A DNA stretch of 64,000 bases from Cryptomeria japonica (GCF_030272615.1 NC_081410.1:117063140-117127139), one strand, 5' to 3'. Shown: positions 33,871 through 46,860, counted from the stretch's first letter. The notes: generated by a model from the letters alone, not told the origin. A program made the numbers and translations.

Positions 33871-36321
33871 AACTTTGATGAAATTGATGCTTCGTAGTCC
33901 TTGGTTTTCATTTAAAAAAGCTCAATTTCCAAAATAATCTTGTAGACAATATAAAATCTTATCATAAAAAAAAGTTTTAAAGCATTAAGATTGTCTTTGA
34001 AGAGATAGTGGAGAAGATTATAATAATGGCTTTTAGACAAGCTATAAGGATAACATGGTCTCCTAAAGGAATGTATTGGGAGAGGAATTTACCACACCCA
34101 AGAGACTAGGGGAAACCAAAGAGATCATACTGATTAAATTCAATACGGGCAACACCATTGAATATAAGTGTTTACGAGCTTAAAGAGATGTATGGACACT
34201 TGCAACTAAAAATAATATAAAGGAAATTGTGGATACAATTAATGAAAAAATAGTCACTCAATTTATATTCATAAAAGTAGGCTGATCTAGTCAAATTATG
34301 AAAGGGAGAGATGACGTAAAGTGGGGGCCAGCAGCAATTGCTTCATCCCAAAAATAGGGCGAGGAACCCCCCAAAGCGATTGCTTCCTAGGAGATAGGCA
34401 ACGAACACGCCGTACATATATAGACACGTTTCTGCGAATAACCATAGATTGGACGGGGGCAAATGACCCACGAACTGCCGTATTATTCTTTTTACAGGCC
34501 AGACGCCAAATTTACAGGGAACCCTTTGAACTGGGAATGCATTTATTGTTTTTTCAGGCACCTATTTGTGAAAATATGGATATGTAACACGATTTTGGGC
34601 GGTTAGATTCTCCTAGCTATTAAAATATTGTAATTTAAAAAAATGCGAAACCCTATCATTCAAGGTTTTTGCGATTGATTGTAAAATTTTCACGATTTAT
34701 GCTTTTACAGTTGCAACCATCTATCGCTTACTAAAATCCTTTGAGGACGAGATTCCCTTGAGATCAATTTTAAGTATATAACTACAAAAATAATATTTAT
34801 TTACCTTTTCTTTTTTTACTCTCGGATCAGGTGTGATTTGGGATATTCTTAACACAATCGAATTCAAAAATAATTTAACCACTATATAGATTGTAGAAAC
34901 TTGATAGGGATAATTTAAAAAAATAGTTAAAAAAAAATATAATAAAATAATTAATTTAAAAGTTAAAATTAAAATTAAAATTTACTGAACAATGTAATAA
35001 TATATAATAATTCTTTAATAAAAATAACAATTTATATTTTCATGTAGTAACCAAAGAAGCTAAGTTGTGAATGGGGTAGGATACATGTATGCTAGGTATG
35101 ACAATTTTTTTCATAAAATTGGGTGCATTTGAATATGTTTGTACTAAAAAACTAGTATATCTATTTTTAGAGAAATATATGTTAAGTATGCCAAAAGATA
35201 TCATATTTGTTAATTATTCCACTTAAAAAATATTATATTATTATATTATGATATTGTAATCATTATTAAATTTTTATTAAGATATTGCTATATTTTTATT
35301 TTTTTATATTTCTATCGAACTGCAAAAAAATCTATTAAGACTAATTATTATTATTATTACAATATTATCATATCTTTATATTATTATTATAATATTAGAT
35401 TGACATAATTACGAAGTTAACTATTAGTATGATGGAGATAGATAGAATTAATTAATAGTTAAACTCACAGTGAGTGGGAGTTGAAAGGAGAGAATAAATA
35501 AAATATATTTTTTGCTTTTCATATGTTTAAGTGTCACAAACACGTCAAATTTAATGATTCTAGTTTTTATTAACACATATTTGTGCATCCATTATGTGAG
35601 TGTAATACACCTTCGGCGTAAATATAATAATGATATGGTTTGAGGTTTTGCAATAATCGTTACAAAGGGAGTCGGTATAGATCTAGATCCTATGTAGGAC
35701 AAGTTGATGTGGATCCTATTGATTGAGTAAAGACAGTTCATTCTGCGAACCCTACATAGTTTTGTTATGATTCTATGCATATGCTTATTTCGCAGTGTTT
35801 CATATCCAAAATTGGCCTAGTTTTTGAGTCATTTGACAATTTAGAATTTTTTAATAAAAGAGAGTATCTCTTAAGTAAGTAAAATAGTAATTTTAAAACA
35901 ATTTCTTATCAAAAGGTTGTACTATAAGTGGCTGAACACGATTGATAAGAATGATGATATATTCCTTGATTACACCATCCATCAAGATTCAAATCAAATA
36001 TAAGTACATGAATGATTAAAAAACAAAAATTGAAAAAAATTGCTATAATTAAAAAAAATACTATATATTTTTATATCTTTAAAATAATTTGAAATTGATA
36101 TTTTTTAAATACACATACTTTAATTTTTATTTATATGATCACAGCATAATGTTTCAATGTTCATACCTTACTGTCACTGTAAAATAGTAAATACCTATTT
36201 ATAAAATAAAATATTTTAATATACAAAACATACAATACCTTACCCACAATAAAAATGGAATATAAAAAATAGAACAATTTAAGAACGACTTTCACACTTC
36301 GGAACACCCAAAGAAGCAATG
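33871..36321. other. Intergenic DNA, mostly AT-rich
   Basis: 34321-34587 is a GC-richer open frame of 88 codons without any family resemblance; it may be part of an old element. 34600-36240 is very AT-rich with many TTATTA tracts. No gene found. Confidence 0.4.
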
Positions 36322-36720
36322 TTTAATCAGGAAAGAATCCCGTCGATTCTCAACTACAAAAGGGTGTTTACCGTGTGTGTTTTTCATGTGGGATAAACGG
36401 ACTATGCTGGCGAGACGAGGAGGTTAATCCAAGTCAGAGTTAATGAACATGAAAATAACATTCTACATAACGGCGTACAAAAGTCACCCATCGTTGTACC
36501 TATGCATAACATAAAATAGCGTATTTGTATCGAGGCCAAAATCATTTCAAAGGAAGAACATAACTTGAAACAGGGAAAAAGAAGTGACGGAGATTGAAAA
36601 ACATATAAGAATCCTAACATATATGATGATCTTATCTTAAGCAAATCAGGAAATCACATTGTGATTCTTTTGATAAGGAAATATTTATTGTGGAAAAGCT
36701 CACGTGTAAAAAGATTCTCA
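36322..36720 (+). pseudogene. Penelope-like element: GIY-YIG endonuclease remnant
   Basis: The three-frame reading gives, in the right order, a linker KNPVDSQLQK, the first motif GVYRV with CFSCG behind it, then YAGETRR and VRVNEHENNI, a KSPIVVPMHN block, EAKIISKEEHNLK and finally EIEKH and DDLILSKSGN. GVY...YAG is the GIY-YIG signature; Arg, His and Glu positions after it fit the family, and the CxxCG between the two halves is the form found in Penelope-like retroelements. The frame breaks once between the two signature halves and stops twice later. In these elements the nuclease is C-terminal to the RT and nicks the target; I see no RT upstream, so only the 3' end is left. Confidence 0.75.
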
Positions 36721-37896
36721 TTAGATTATGTTTATATGGGGTCTATGATGTTATATCCTTTGAACCTAAAAATTAAAGCTTTTCTCCCATGAAGATGAGC
36801 CTTGGAAATGGTGATACGTAAAATCTCTCAAATGATGATTTCATAAGTTACCTAATAATAATATTTAAAGAAAGCAAACTATTCAATCCCTAGAAATGCA
36901 TCAATGTATAAGTAATAGTACATTGGTGCATCCTAAAGACTAAATAGCCATTTCCATATTTAAATGGAGTGCATTGTGAGCTAAAAACACTCAATCTAGC
37001 TATTTCTGTCTAAAACCTTCATTGGCGATGAATCTACGTTAGTCAGCTGACATTTTTTCAAATCCATGCGGGTCCTCCTTATATGCTTCCATGACTTTTG
37101 TAGAACTGAGTTCCAATAGAGAAGGGACGAGAAAAAAGAAGTCAAACAAACCTTGCAATCCAGTAAGAGTAGTGTATGATAGGAAACATATTGAATGTTC
37201 TATCTGCACTCTCACAATATGACCAAAGCACAAGCCAACAATGCTAAGGATTTTCCGAGTACACCACTTCCTTGTCTTCTCGGGTCTTTTAGAATGTGAG
37301 CTTCTCTTTAAAATCTACAATTATTGTAGATTAATTTTTCAAATGGCTGGCAAATTTTGCTATTAAGTGTGAAAGACAGCCCAGGAAAGACATGGATTTC
37401 CTTATTATATAAAGAAATCATAGTTCTCTAAACTCTTTCTTTCTTTTGTAAATATTGCAATGGGCTGCATGCTTTTATGTCCTAGCATCAATAAGGCTCT
37501 ATTTCCGTTTTGGTTTTTCAGCTGATTCTTATTGGTCATCCCCTCTCTGATAGACAGTTATGTTATCAAAAAATATTCTTGCATTTAATGGCTTTGTTTG
37601 GCTTTTGCAGGTTGTTCATTAGGATCGTTTTATTACATTCGGGGGTTCCCCTGAAAATTCCTAGTCCGAAAGACTTTATTTATCTGGCTACTATAAGGCA
37701 AGTTATTGAAGTTTTTCCAAAATAAATTGGAGTCCGAGTGTAGAATAAGCAAGTTTTCAGTAGTTACAAACTACAAAAGTGAACACTAGTAAATCTCTTT
37801 GAAATGAGTTGGTGTTATTAATGAAGAACCTTTTGTTGCTACGTATGCTCTTGAATTGAACGATATTGTTGTTTTTTGTTTATTTCATCTCTGTAG
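36721..37896. other. Region upstream of the phosphoglycerate-mutase-like gene
   Basis: Contains no recognised coding sequence. The first coding exon follows an acceptor (TCTGTAG at 37890-37896), so a 5'-untranslated exon and the promoter must lie further upstream; candidates with AG/GT-like borders occur around 37500-37700 but none is decisive. Confidence 0.35.
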
Positions 37897-37897
37897 A

Positions 37898-40800
37898 ATG
37901 TCTGAAACTCCAGATTCCTGCTTATATCCTTTGCACTACTGCAAAACTCTGCATATGGTAAGTCAATATATTATTAATGGTCAAATTATTCTATTTTTAT
38001 TGGCAAAAATTTAACTTCGAATGTTGAACCGTTTAAGAATTGCTTTTAAGATTCGGGAGAAATTACCAAAGTAAGGCAAGTTTTAACCACTTGTTGTTTT
38101 GTCTCTTTTGATATGTTTGTGTAAGGCTATGTTACTGAATTAGCTAGATATAGCTCTATTTCTGGCCATGAGACATATGGGAATCGGGTATAGATTGGAA
38201 TCGTTTGTGGAATCGGGTAGTGTTTATATATTTTCAGGTGAAAACTTTGTGAAATGGCACATGGCATACTTGGGTGGTTCCAATGTTGACATGGTGATTC
38301 TAACTGAATCCTTGTCAACTTCAGTGTCAACAGGTTTTTCAATGCATTTTGTTGACTTTGTGATAGACAAAACCCTAAATGTCCATCCCAAACACTAAAC
38401 GATTGCATTAGTTTGCATTTTATGTGCAAGGAAAATGCAAGAAATTTCACATTAAAAAATGCTCCATTCTCTATTCACAATACAATTCTCCATTCTCCAT
38501 CATTTTATTTCACTGATTTCATGGTGAGGGCCAAGGAAGTCATTGAAGCAGTGTGGAGAGGAAGAATGAAAGAGAGAAACTGAAATCTCTACCCAATGCC
38601 CTATGGATTGCCCTACCTCGCTTCGCCATGTGCATCTATAGATCATAAGGGGAGGTGCTCGAATAGTCATCACAACTCAATTCAGTTTGGCTATTAAAGG
38701 AAAAGCAAGGTTGTTCGTTACACAATTGAAGACATGATCATATCATCTTAGATGGTGGAAGATAGGCAAAGAAGCTTTGGAAGAGAGAACTTGCATATTC
38801 TGTAATAAGGGAGTGGTAGAGATGGAATGTCACTTCATCAAGGAATGCACAACTCACGAGGATATCCGTATTCAGTATGAAAACAGTTTGAAGGTTAGCA
38901 ACATGCACCGATTTTTTGATGAAGCTAGGATTAATCAAACTGCTAGCTTCCTAGTCAAGATTCATAGTAGGAGATCCGACATCAAAAAGGAATTTCAAGA
39001 TAATTTATCCAATAATATAAGAATCTTTTCAAAGTGAAATAGTTTACAATTTACAATTTAAAAATTGTAAATTCATGATATTAAATTTTAAATTTGAATT
39101 TTTTTATATATACTTCAAATTTCTTTTGCTGTATCGTACCTAAGTACCCATTCTGATTCAATAACCTAAATTTAAAACATGACTTGACGTAACAAGGTTT
39201 AATTTGTTCGACCCACTTTTTTTGGTTATGGTATACTTATTTATACAAAATGAAAATAATATGTACTAAACTAATTCATAAAAAAATGCACTGTACTGAT
39301 AGGGATCCACATGTTTTCAAAATTTGTTTAGGTAAGGCATGCACAGGGTTATCACAATGTGGCTGGAGAAAAAGACGATAAAGCATACTTGTCCTATGAA
39401 TTTGTCGATGCAAGCCTCACTCCTTTGGGATGGCAGCAGGTATGTGTGTGTTCTTTAGAGCCTTGATAAGGTCTTAATCTACAATATATCACATGGAAAT
39501 CAGAAATAGGTTAGACAATAGGCTTAGGAATCAAAATATGAACTCAAGGATGATATGCTTTCCAGTACTTGAGAAGCAAACTGAATATGAGTCGATTGAC
39601 TAGTACCTTATTATGTAGATGTTAGATGGGCACAAGCATATACTTTCTGTTTCTTAGATATATTTTAGTGTAGTTCCATGCTGAGTGACATGTATATACA
39701 GATTACACAGCTGACTTTTGTGTTTGCTTTTAAAGTGACATTACGAGTCTGGGGCAAAACAATAGAGTTGTATCTTCTCTATGTTATTAGGCTTTTGTCC
39801 TTTATGAACGGTATGGTACATTTATAGAGCATGCAAGAGGCAATTTAACTTTTCAGTAAAATGTTCTGTCAGCAGGGCCAATCATCTTACTATTATTTGC
39901 ACTGAATTTGATCTCAACACTTTTAAAAAGGAGAAAATCCGTTCATTAGCATATGGATCTTTTCAGAACTATAAAGCATTGCTGTGCATAATACATTAAA
40001 AATGATGTCTAACTTACAGTATCAAAAACAGGTTAACCAACTTCGTACGCATGTTGCTAATAGTGGTCTTGCGTCTAGCATTGAGCTGGTCGTGACTTCT
40101 CCTTTGACAAGGTACTAAAATGACTAGCATGCTAATTTCTCTATTGTTTTTTTTTCCTAATTCTAATGTAAAAAGTCTCATAAGGCATGCGATTGTGGGC
40201 CATAAGGTTAAGAAACGTCTGTGATCTCACTCATTGTGTAAGACAAAGTTAGTTTCCTTTGACCTAGAACATTAATCTTGAACACTACATGGTGCATTTC
40301 TTGAAATTTCATCACAGGACTATGCAAACAGCATTAGGTGTTTTTGGTGGTGGAGGCTATATAGATTCTGATTCATCTCCTCCATTAATGGTTGCTGGTA
40401 GTGGCAAGAGTGATCGCACTGCAATTTCAACTTCAAACTATCCACCTATTGTAGCTGTGGAATATTGTCGAGAAGGTGTGGTAAGTGTATGATTATACCT
40501 TTATTTCTTTTTAATTTCTAACTTTTAATTCACTTATCTAATTATTGATCCTTCCACTTTAAAGTATACTAGATAAATATTTCTCATGGGACAAATCAGA
40601 AAATGCTCTGATGCCAGTTGATCACAACTACTTATATATAATTATTATGCTAATATAGCATGATAATCTGTGAGATGCATTTGTAGCATTTTTATTATGA
40701 TTAGAGTTATAGGAGGTTTAACCTTCTAAATATAATAGGCTTTAAGAGGGGAGGCTCTGATTTGTCAACATACTCGATTTAGGTTATAATATCCTTATTC

Positions 40801-41177
40801 TCCCCAGGGACTAAATCCATGTGACAAGAGGAAAAGCGTCAGTGAGTATAAAACCCTCTTCCCTAGCATTGATTTTTCTTTGGTAAGATATCAAGCGCTT
40901 TAAGTTTAACTTTGCTGTTCTTAGAAATGGCTTCTTCCATATTTATGACTATTTCTATATTAGCACAGATGATGGCTTCTTCTTGTCTTTTGGTTTAGTT
41001 GTATGGTATTCTGATTTGTTGTATTTTATATTTCATTTAACAATGAGAGTTGAAATCCAGACCCTTTCTTATCACTTTATGTAGGTAGAAACAGATGAAG
41101 ATGTTTTGTGGAAGCCAGATATTAGAGAAAAAGAATATGAAATTGCGGCTCGTGGAAGAGCTTTTCTTAACTGGTTT
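37898..41177 (+). CDS. Phosphoglycerate mutase-like protein, six exons, 3' end missing
   Basis: Six exons with GT...AG borders and kept phase: 37898-37957, 39332-39439, 40032-40111, 40318-40480, 40808-40882, 41085-41177 (193 codons). The product starts MSETPDSCLYPLHYCKTLHM and joins to VRHAQGYHNVAGEKDD, the histidine-phosphatase RHG-like motif with the catalytic His. DASLTPLGWQQ, TSPLTRTMQTALGVFGGGG and VAVEYCREGVGLNPCDKR follow, then YKTLFPSIDFSLVETDEDVLW. This matches the plant phosphoglycerate-mutase-like family (Arabidopsis At2g17280/At5g64460 type) in order and spacing. Those proteins have about 280 residues; the last third with the second catalytic His is not found. There are no stops or frameshifts in the exons. 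The ATG lies right behind an acceptor, so a 5'-UTR intron is expected. The true substrate is unknown for this family. Confidence 0.88.
38521..39037 (+). pseudogene. LINE 3' remnant inside intron 1
   Basis: The C-terminal zinc-like block of a plant LINE is open from 38777 to 39037: ERTCIFCNKGVVEMECHFIK, EC, then RFFDEARINQTASFLVKIHS. The CxxC...HF...EC arrangement is complete. The preceding 250 bp give only a weak reading. It is the same domain as in the minus-strand remnant at 29440-30300 but a different copy. It lies in the first intron of the phosphoglycerate-mutase-like gene, in the gene's orientation. Confidence 0.7.
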
Positions 41178-41661
41178 GTATGAATGATATTCCCTGTCAA
41201 ACTTTTATCCACAAACGCAATGTGAAACCCTAGAAATTTGGCAGCAGAATACATTATATATATGTGCACAGATTATTCAGTCCTCTCATGGAATCCTAGA
41301 ATAACTTATGCATCTGCCAAAGATGGCATTGCAGTTAGTTTTAACAAAGTAATACAAAAAGTTGAATGTTGTACTTTAGTCTTTAAGGAGCTAATTTTGA
41401 AGATGAAACTGCTGCTCACGAGGGCATCATATTGATGCAGAATATTTATTATCGTTATAGTATGACAAAGTAAAATGTAGACCAGATCCGTTGCCCTCCT
41501 GAATTTCTTATAAGCTATGATACACAGTAATACAACACAACAAAACAAATTAACACTAAGGGTACCAATAAATAATGTCTTAAATTGCAGTCGTTGAGAT
41601 GATAATTGACATAATGAGGTGTGGTTTCTACACAAATTTTATTCATTTACCAAACATATAT

Positions 41662-42420
41662 TGTTGAAGTATAGCGTCTGTCGGTAATCTACTGATCTGA
41701 CTGAGTCAACTAAGTTGTCTAATTGGCCTAATTGGCCTTAGACAATTAAGTTTTACCAATTGGTTATATTATTTTGTGATAAAATAATAATTAACATATA
41801 TCGTAAGTGAATCAATTAATATATGAATCGATTCTATGAATTGATTAATATATGAATCTATTAATTTATGAATCGATCCTATGTCAAAACAAATCAACTA
41901 ACTCATTATAAGACGTGTTGATTAAGTTATATTAACTAACCGATCTGAGGGAAGAGGCGTGATGATTGGAATAAGTCGTGATGATTAAGGGACATCGTGT
42001 CAAGTATTTAGGATTGGTCTCTCCCTCAGCAGGTCGCGTTATTAGTGACAAAAGAAACAATATACATTCACATCTAATATATCGGGTTTAACCCATCATC
42101 TACAGCAGTCCATATTAGCAATACATCGTATTGAAGACACAGGCATATTACGCATTGTTCACCAGATCGTATTCCTTCCTCTCCGAATTCGCTGTCATCT
42201 TCAAGTCTGCATTATTCGAACAGCAATCAGTTTGAGTTTCTCCTTGTAACGTGATATCTCTGTCTCCTGCAGATCATCATTAATATAGCAGATCGAACTT
42301 ATAGTTTGAACTGTCAAATATTAGCACAACCATGTTTAATTTTACAGATTGGGTTACTAGCTCTGACACTCGACATAAATGGGCATCATTAATAGTCAGC
42401 TATTAGGACCTTGCCCTACA
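41662..42420 (+). repeat. Candidate solo LTR behind exon 6
   Basis: The stretch begins TGTTGAAGTATAGCGTCTG and a possible end is GACCTTGCCCTACA at 42420. It has the look of a Copia-type LTR, but the flanks TATAT and GTTGA do not match and there is no second copy. It may separate the last known exon from the rest of the gene. Confidence 0.35.
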
Positions 42421-42991
42421 GTTGACATAGGGCTGGCAGCCAAAGAATCAAATGCACAGCAGAGTGTAAGTCAGCGACTATCATGCCACTAGATGATCTG
42501 CTTCACTAGAGCCTTTTCTAAGTGTAAGTAAGATAAACTAAAAGGGATTATATATAGATGCAGGGTTCCTCCTCATCCCGCAGCCAATAGTAGTTCCAAA
42601 ATCTATATCAGTAGGACAAAGGAGAGAAAATCTGCAAGCTAGCTGAAAATCAAAGTTTCTACCACAAAGCACATTTTATTGGAGAACAGCAGATACGATC
42701 AATCAGCTTGGAGGAGGAAGACATGGCTGTCACAAAAGACACTCAACCTCTGCAACAACTACAAAGAAGTTAATTATCAGCTCTGAGAACTGAATGTCAC
42801 TCAGTTTATAGAGGGTACCCCTATTGCCAATTCGAAGCATAAGTCACTTTCTATCTACACTTCCTTAAGGCCAGTCCCATCTGTATGCATAATAACTTAT
42901 GTTGATTTGGTTTAAAAAGGAGGAAGAATTCCATTTTCCCTCACAGACACCTTAATGGGGTTTGGGGTCAGCCCTGCACTTTTCAACATAA

Positions 42992-43234
42992 CTAGGCAGC
43001 TTTACTTGGCCTTTTCCATTCACGGTCTCTCTCCACCAATGTAAATCCATACTCATAGGCGTCCTTGGTATTCTCATAATTGTGAACACCAAGCAATTTC
43101 ATCCCACGTAAAAGCTTATATCCTAACATACCCAAAATTACCTCTTTCACCACTCTCCTCTGGACTCCTTGGGCACATTATTAAAGAGCACAAAGCACTT
43201 CACAATGTGCTCAAGGACAATAGGAGGACAATCC
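42992..43234 (-). pseudogene. 3' coding end of an unidentified plant gene
   Basis: On the minus strand a protein-like stretch reads PPIVLEHIVKCFVLFNNVPK, then after one frameshift VVKEVILGMLGYKLLRGMKL, LGVHNYENTKDAYEYGF and TLVERDREWKRPSKAA before a TAG at 42992-42994. Amino-acid composition is that of a real soluble protein. I do not recognise the family. The frameshift and the isolated position indicate a relic or a retrocopy. 42421-42991 shows nothing else on either strand and could hold its 3'-untranslated sequence. Confidence 0.4.
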
Positions 43235-44084
43235 CTATGTTCTAATTGTCTTGTCTAGACTATTCAATTATCCCTGAAAGCTATATGAAAAAATGAAAAA
43301 AATGAATTTTTGGACGGAAAATTTAAGCAGGGTTGTGCAGCAGCATGAAAAATCCTTGCTATTAGTGGCATAACTCTCCGAATCAGCTAAGTCTTAAGAG
43401 GCAAATTGCTGCAATAATCTAAGAGCATGTTGATGACGATCTTATGGCGAAGTGTGTGGCCACTCGAGCAGAAATCTCAACACAGGCAAATTTTCATGGT
43501 ACAAGGAAAAAAATTCTGGACAAATGTCATCTCTCCACCTCTGCTGCATGCAACATCAACACACTGCATGAAAAGTGACTCTCACCCACCCTTCTAGTTT
43601 CTTATACCAAAAGTTACTTTGTGGGCATATATAGGCTATAAATTGCTGTTCTCTATGTTTATCCATGCATGAAAGGAAGAAGTACCAGATACTACACTGT
43701 TCTCTATGTTTTTTTACAAAAAGAAAAATATGTTTTATTTCTTTCTGTTCTCTGTTAATAGTCAGATCAGTTTTTGTAGCTTCTGAAATATATTTCTTGC
43801 AAAAATCTGAAAATTTTCATTTTGGCTTATTGTGGAAAAATTGACAACTTTTTGTAACCAAGTTTTGTTATACATTAAAATTAATTACAGTATATCCCAA
43901 AAAAGGATATAAATCCAGAACAATAACTTTTACTTTTTTGGCATGTGCTTGGCCTTATTCAGCGAACACATGCATTCATCCTTGTGTTATACCTGTATGA
44001 TTTTTTTTTTGTGTTGAGTAGTCCTTACCTACCCAGTTGTGGAATACTCCTGGGGCCTCTGCTTATTGTACACAGATAATTATA

Positions 44085-44930
44085 TGCCATTTGGACTCCG
44101 CAATGCTTTAGCTACCTTTCAATAGATCACATTGTATATCTTCGACAAGATGGTAAATGGGAATTTTAAAGCCAGAATAGATGACAGCTCTATCTATAGT
44201 ATAAAAGAGATACATTTAGAGGCTTTCACAGAATGTAGGGAATGTGAGCAGCAAAATTAGTCTTAAATCTAAAGAAATGCAGGTTGATTGTACCCCAGTT
44301 GAAGCTTCTTGGACACATTGTGTGTAAATCTGGAATGAAGAACACAATCAAGGTCATTGTGGAGATGGAAGCACCGAGTGATGTGCCTAGGGTAAAATTT
44401 TTCTTAGACCATGAAGGTGCTATGGACAATTTATTAAAAACTTTGCACAAGTATCTTATCCATTGGATGCTCTAACAAGAGCAAGCCTTTAAGGAATTGC
44501 AGATATGTTTAATCACTTCACCTACCTTGTTGTGTCCTAATTGGCATAAAGAATGGTATGTGCATATTCTTGCTTCTAATTTTGCAATTGGAGCTTCCTT
44601 GGCTGAAGTAGGAGTTCATTGACTAGATCACACTATATTTTTTGCAAGTCCTTTTCTCTCTAAGGCGGAAAAAAATTATAGAACAATTGAAAGAGAGGCT
44701 CTTTGCATGATCTATTCTATCCAGAAAGTTTAAAACCATCTATTGGCAACATTGTCACATTTTTTATGGACCACTAGGCATTGTTGTATCTCATGAATGA
44801 GCTCATTATTCAAGGCCCTATAAGGAAGTGGTCATTGCTCTTATAAGAGTTTAGTCTCAGGATTGTCATTAGGCCTGAAAAAAGATTGATAGCCAACCAA
44901 GTATCTCAAATTATGTTGGAAGAACTTGTC
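44085..44930 (+). pseudogene. Gypsy RT/RNase H scrap
   Basis: Starts in the RT with MPFGLRNALATFQ, then IFDKMVNGNFKARIDD (the first half of the catalytic box is changed but DD is kept), LLGHIVCKSGMK near 44305, and VEMEAPSDVP. RNase H follows: LITSPTLLCPNWHKEWYVHI (44508-44567), FAIGASLAE, LSKAEKNYRTIEREAL near 44655. Stops and shifts are frequent. No LTR belongs to it within view. It is a different lineage from Gypsy-1, Gypsy-2 and the chromovirus. Confidence 0.8.
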
Positions 44931-45934
44931 GAGGGGGTGAATGAGGAATTTCTAGATGCACAATTATTCCACATAGCTGTTTTACCATCTTGACATAGCT
45001 GTTTTTTTTATGTGATTAATTTTCACACAAGCTCCAAGCCACCATTTTAGCAGCTTTTGCAAGATATCAGCTTGTTCGACATGCAAAATTAATGAAGTGC
45101 AATCTTAAGTCAATTTCTTGATAGTGTTCTATTTATACCAATTCGTTTTCTAGAACAAAGGTTGGTCATTTCTCCGTTCTCATGGGATTGCAATGCAGAG
45201 CAAGATCTAGGGTTTCAATCTTTACATGTCTAGTTGCCATTAGAGCAGCTCATTTGGAAAATCATAAAGAAATAGGTCATTTGTGGTAGATATTGTAACT
45301 GAATGTCACCTTGGTCAGTTGTGATCTTTGGGAAGATTTTTGAGTGAGGAAGTGTGATATGTTCTTAATGTAGGGTTTTCTCTCTCCACATTTGTTGCTA
45401 TGAATGTAATATTGACTTGATAAGTGGTGTAGCACTTTAATACATTGTAGATTGTGTGTAATGGTCATTTTCTTATTACAAGTGGATTTCTGGAACTTTG
45501 GATAGTGATTACTAAGTATGTTTAGTTGCTTATATTGTATCTCTTTTGTTATTTTTGTGTGTTGTCTTCTATGGTCTATTGTGATTTTGTAATCCAATAT
45601 AAGGCACTGGTCACGAAAGTGTTTGACCCTCTATGCACCTTAAAATGAACAACATGTTTAAGCAATAGTTTAGGAGTAGGAAATAGATATGTATGCATTT
45701 CATGGTTCAAAATTTTAATGAGGGAAACATTTGTAGTGAGCCTTGAAAGATCTCCACCCTAGGAGAGTCATGTCTTGCATACCCCCATCATGCAATGCTG
45801 CAATAATGATTTTATCAGCTAAATATAGGCTATAATAGTAGGTTAGTTGTTAATCCAATGATAGAATTTTGGGGTCAAAATGTACATCTGGATTCTGCTG
45901 CAGTTTGTCTATTCCTTCTAGGTTTAGATGAGCC
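44931..45934. other. Intergenic DNA, no feature recognised
   Basis: Only short chance frames on both strands. Its right border is the end of the minus-strand LARD-like LTR. Confidence 0.45.
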
Positions 45935-46860
45935 TATTGGTTGAAAATTTTGTACACCTGGGAGGATGTGCAAAATTGTGGTTTCAACCACAACACGTGA
46001 GTATAAACACTCCTAATTTAGGGAAGGCTTCGCCTTTTCTAACACTTAACTAAAACTAATTTAATCTAATATGGGTAAGACAACAACCTTTCCTTTTTTT
46101 TCAGAAAAGGTTATGTTCAAACAACAATTTTGAAAGAATTATAACAACTTAAAACAAAACTAAGAGAGGAAATGAAGTTTCTTGAAAGCACAAAGACTTC
46201 TGTCACTTCCTCCGGGACGGGAAAATAGCAACCAAGCACAAAGTCTTGAGTTTCTAAAATCCTATCTACCCTTTTCAAAATGATGAAATAAGAACAACGT
46301 ACAACATAAGGCAGCGCAAAGTCTGCGAGTATGATGCACCTTCAAGTCGTTTTGAATGGGAATTACTACAAGCACAAAGTCTTGCAACTCTTCTCAACTC
46401 CTAATAACAAACTAAATTAATTCAACCTTCAATATTCATAGCACCAAGTGTGCAGATATTTTGAATGAAGCTCTTCTCAACAACTTTCCACAATTTCAAG
46501 CAAGTACAAAGAAATGTCTCAATATGACATAAGAACACAATGGGCACAAAGTATGGCTTCAACACAAAGTCTGAAATTCCAAACTCTTTGATATTATTTG
46601 AAAGAAACAACTTACAACTACAAAGCTCAAAGTCTTTATGAGTGCAAAATTCTACAGAGTTTTCTTGCTTGCTAAAAGGATAAAAGATACATAGAGCACC
46701 CTCATGTATATATAGGAGAGGGGCTTAGAGCAAAATGTGGGAGAAGTCTAACTAAGACTTTTTCCACAACTAACTAACTATGACATATTCAAATTACAGC
46801 TCTATTGTTAACCAACTTATAATTTGTTTACATGCAATTACAATTTACAAAATTTCAAGT
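45935..46860 (-). repeat. 3' LTR of the minus-strand LARD-like element
   Basis: Minus strand, from about 46860 (TTGTAATTGCATGTAAAC) through CCCCTCTCCTATATATACAT and repeated (A)GACTTTGTGCTT to GGTTGAAACCACAATTTTGC and ACCAATA at 45935. It corresponds throughout to the split LTR at 18200-18990/22645-22851. The start is approximate because no clear polypurine tract precedes it. Confidence 0.65.

Noticed and set aside
34321-34587. GC-richer frame of 88 codons as a gene
   Set aside because: No recognised domain, no splice context, no repeat in the window; left unassigned.
36402-36644. Minus-strand frame of 80 codons
   Set aside because: Shadow of the Penelope-like nuclease remnant on the plus strand, which has real motifs.
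41306-41635. Minus-strand frame of 109 codons with hydrophobic stretches
   Set aside because: No motif; it lies behind exon 6 and its composition fits AT-rich chance sequence.
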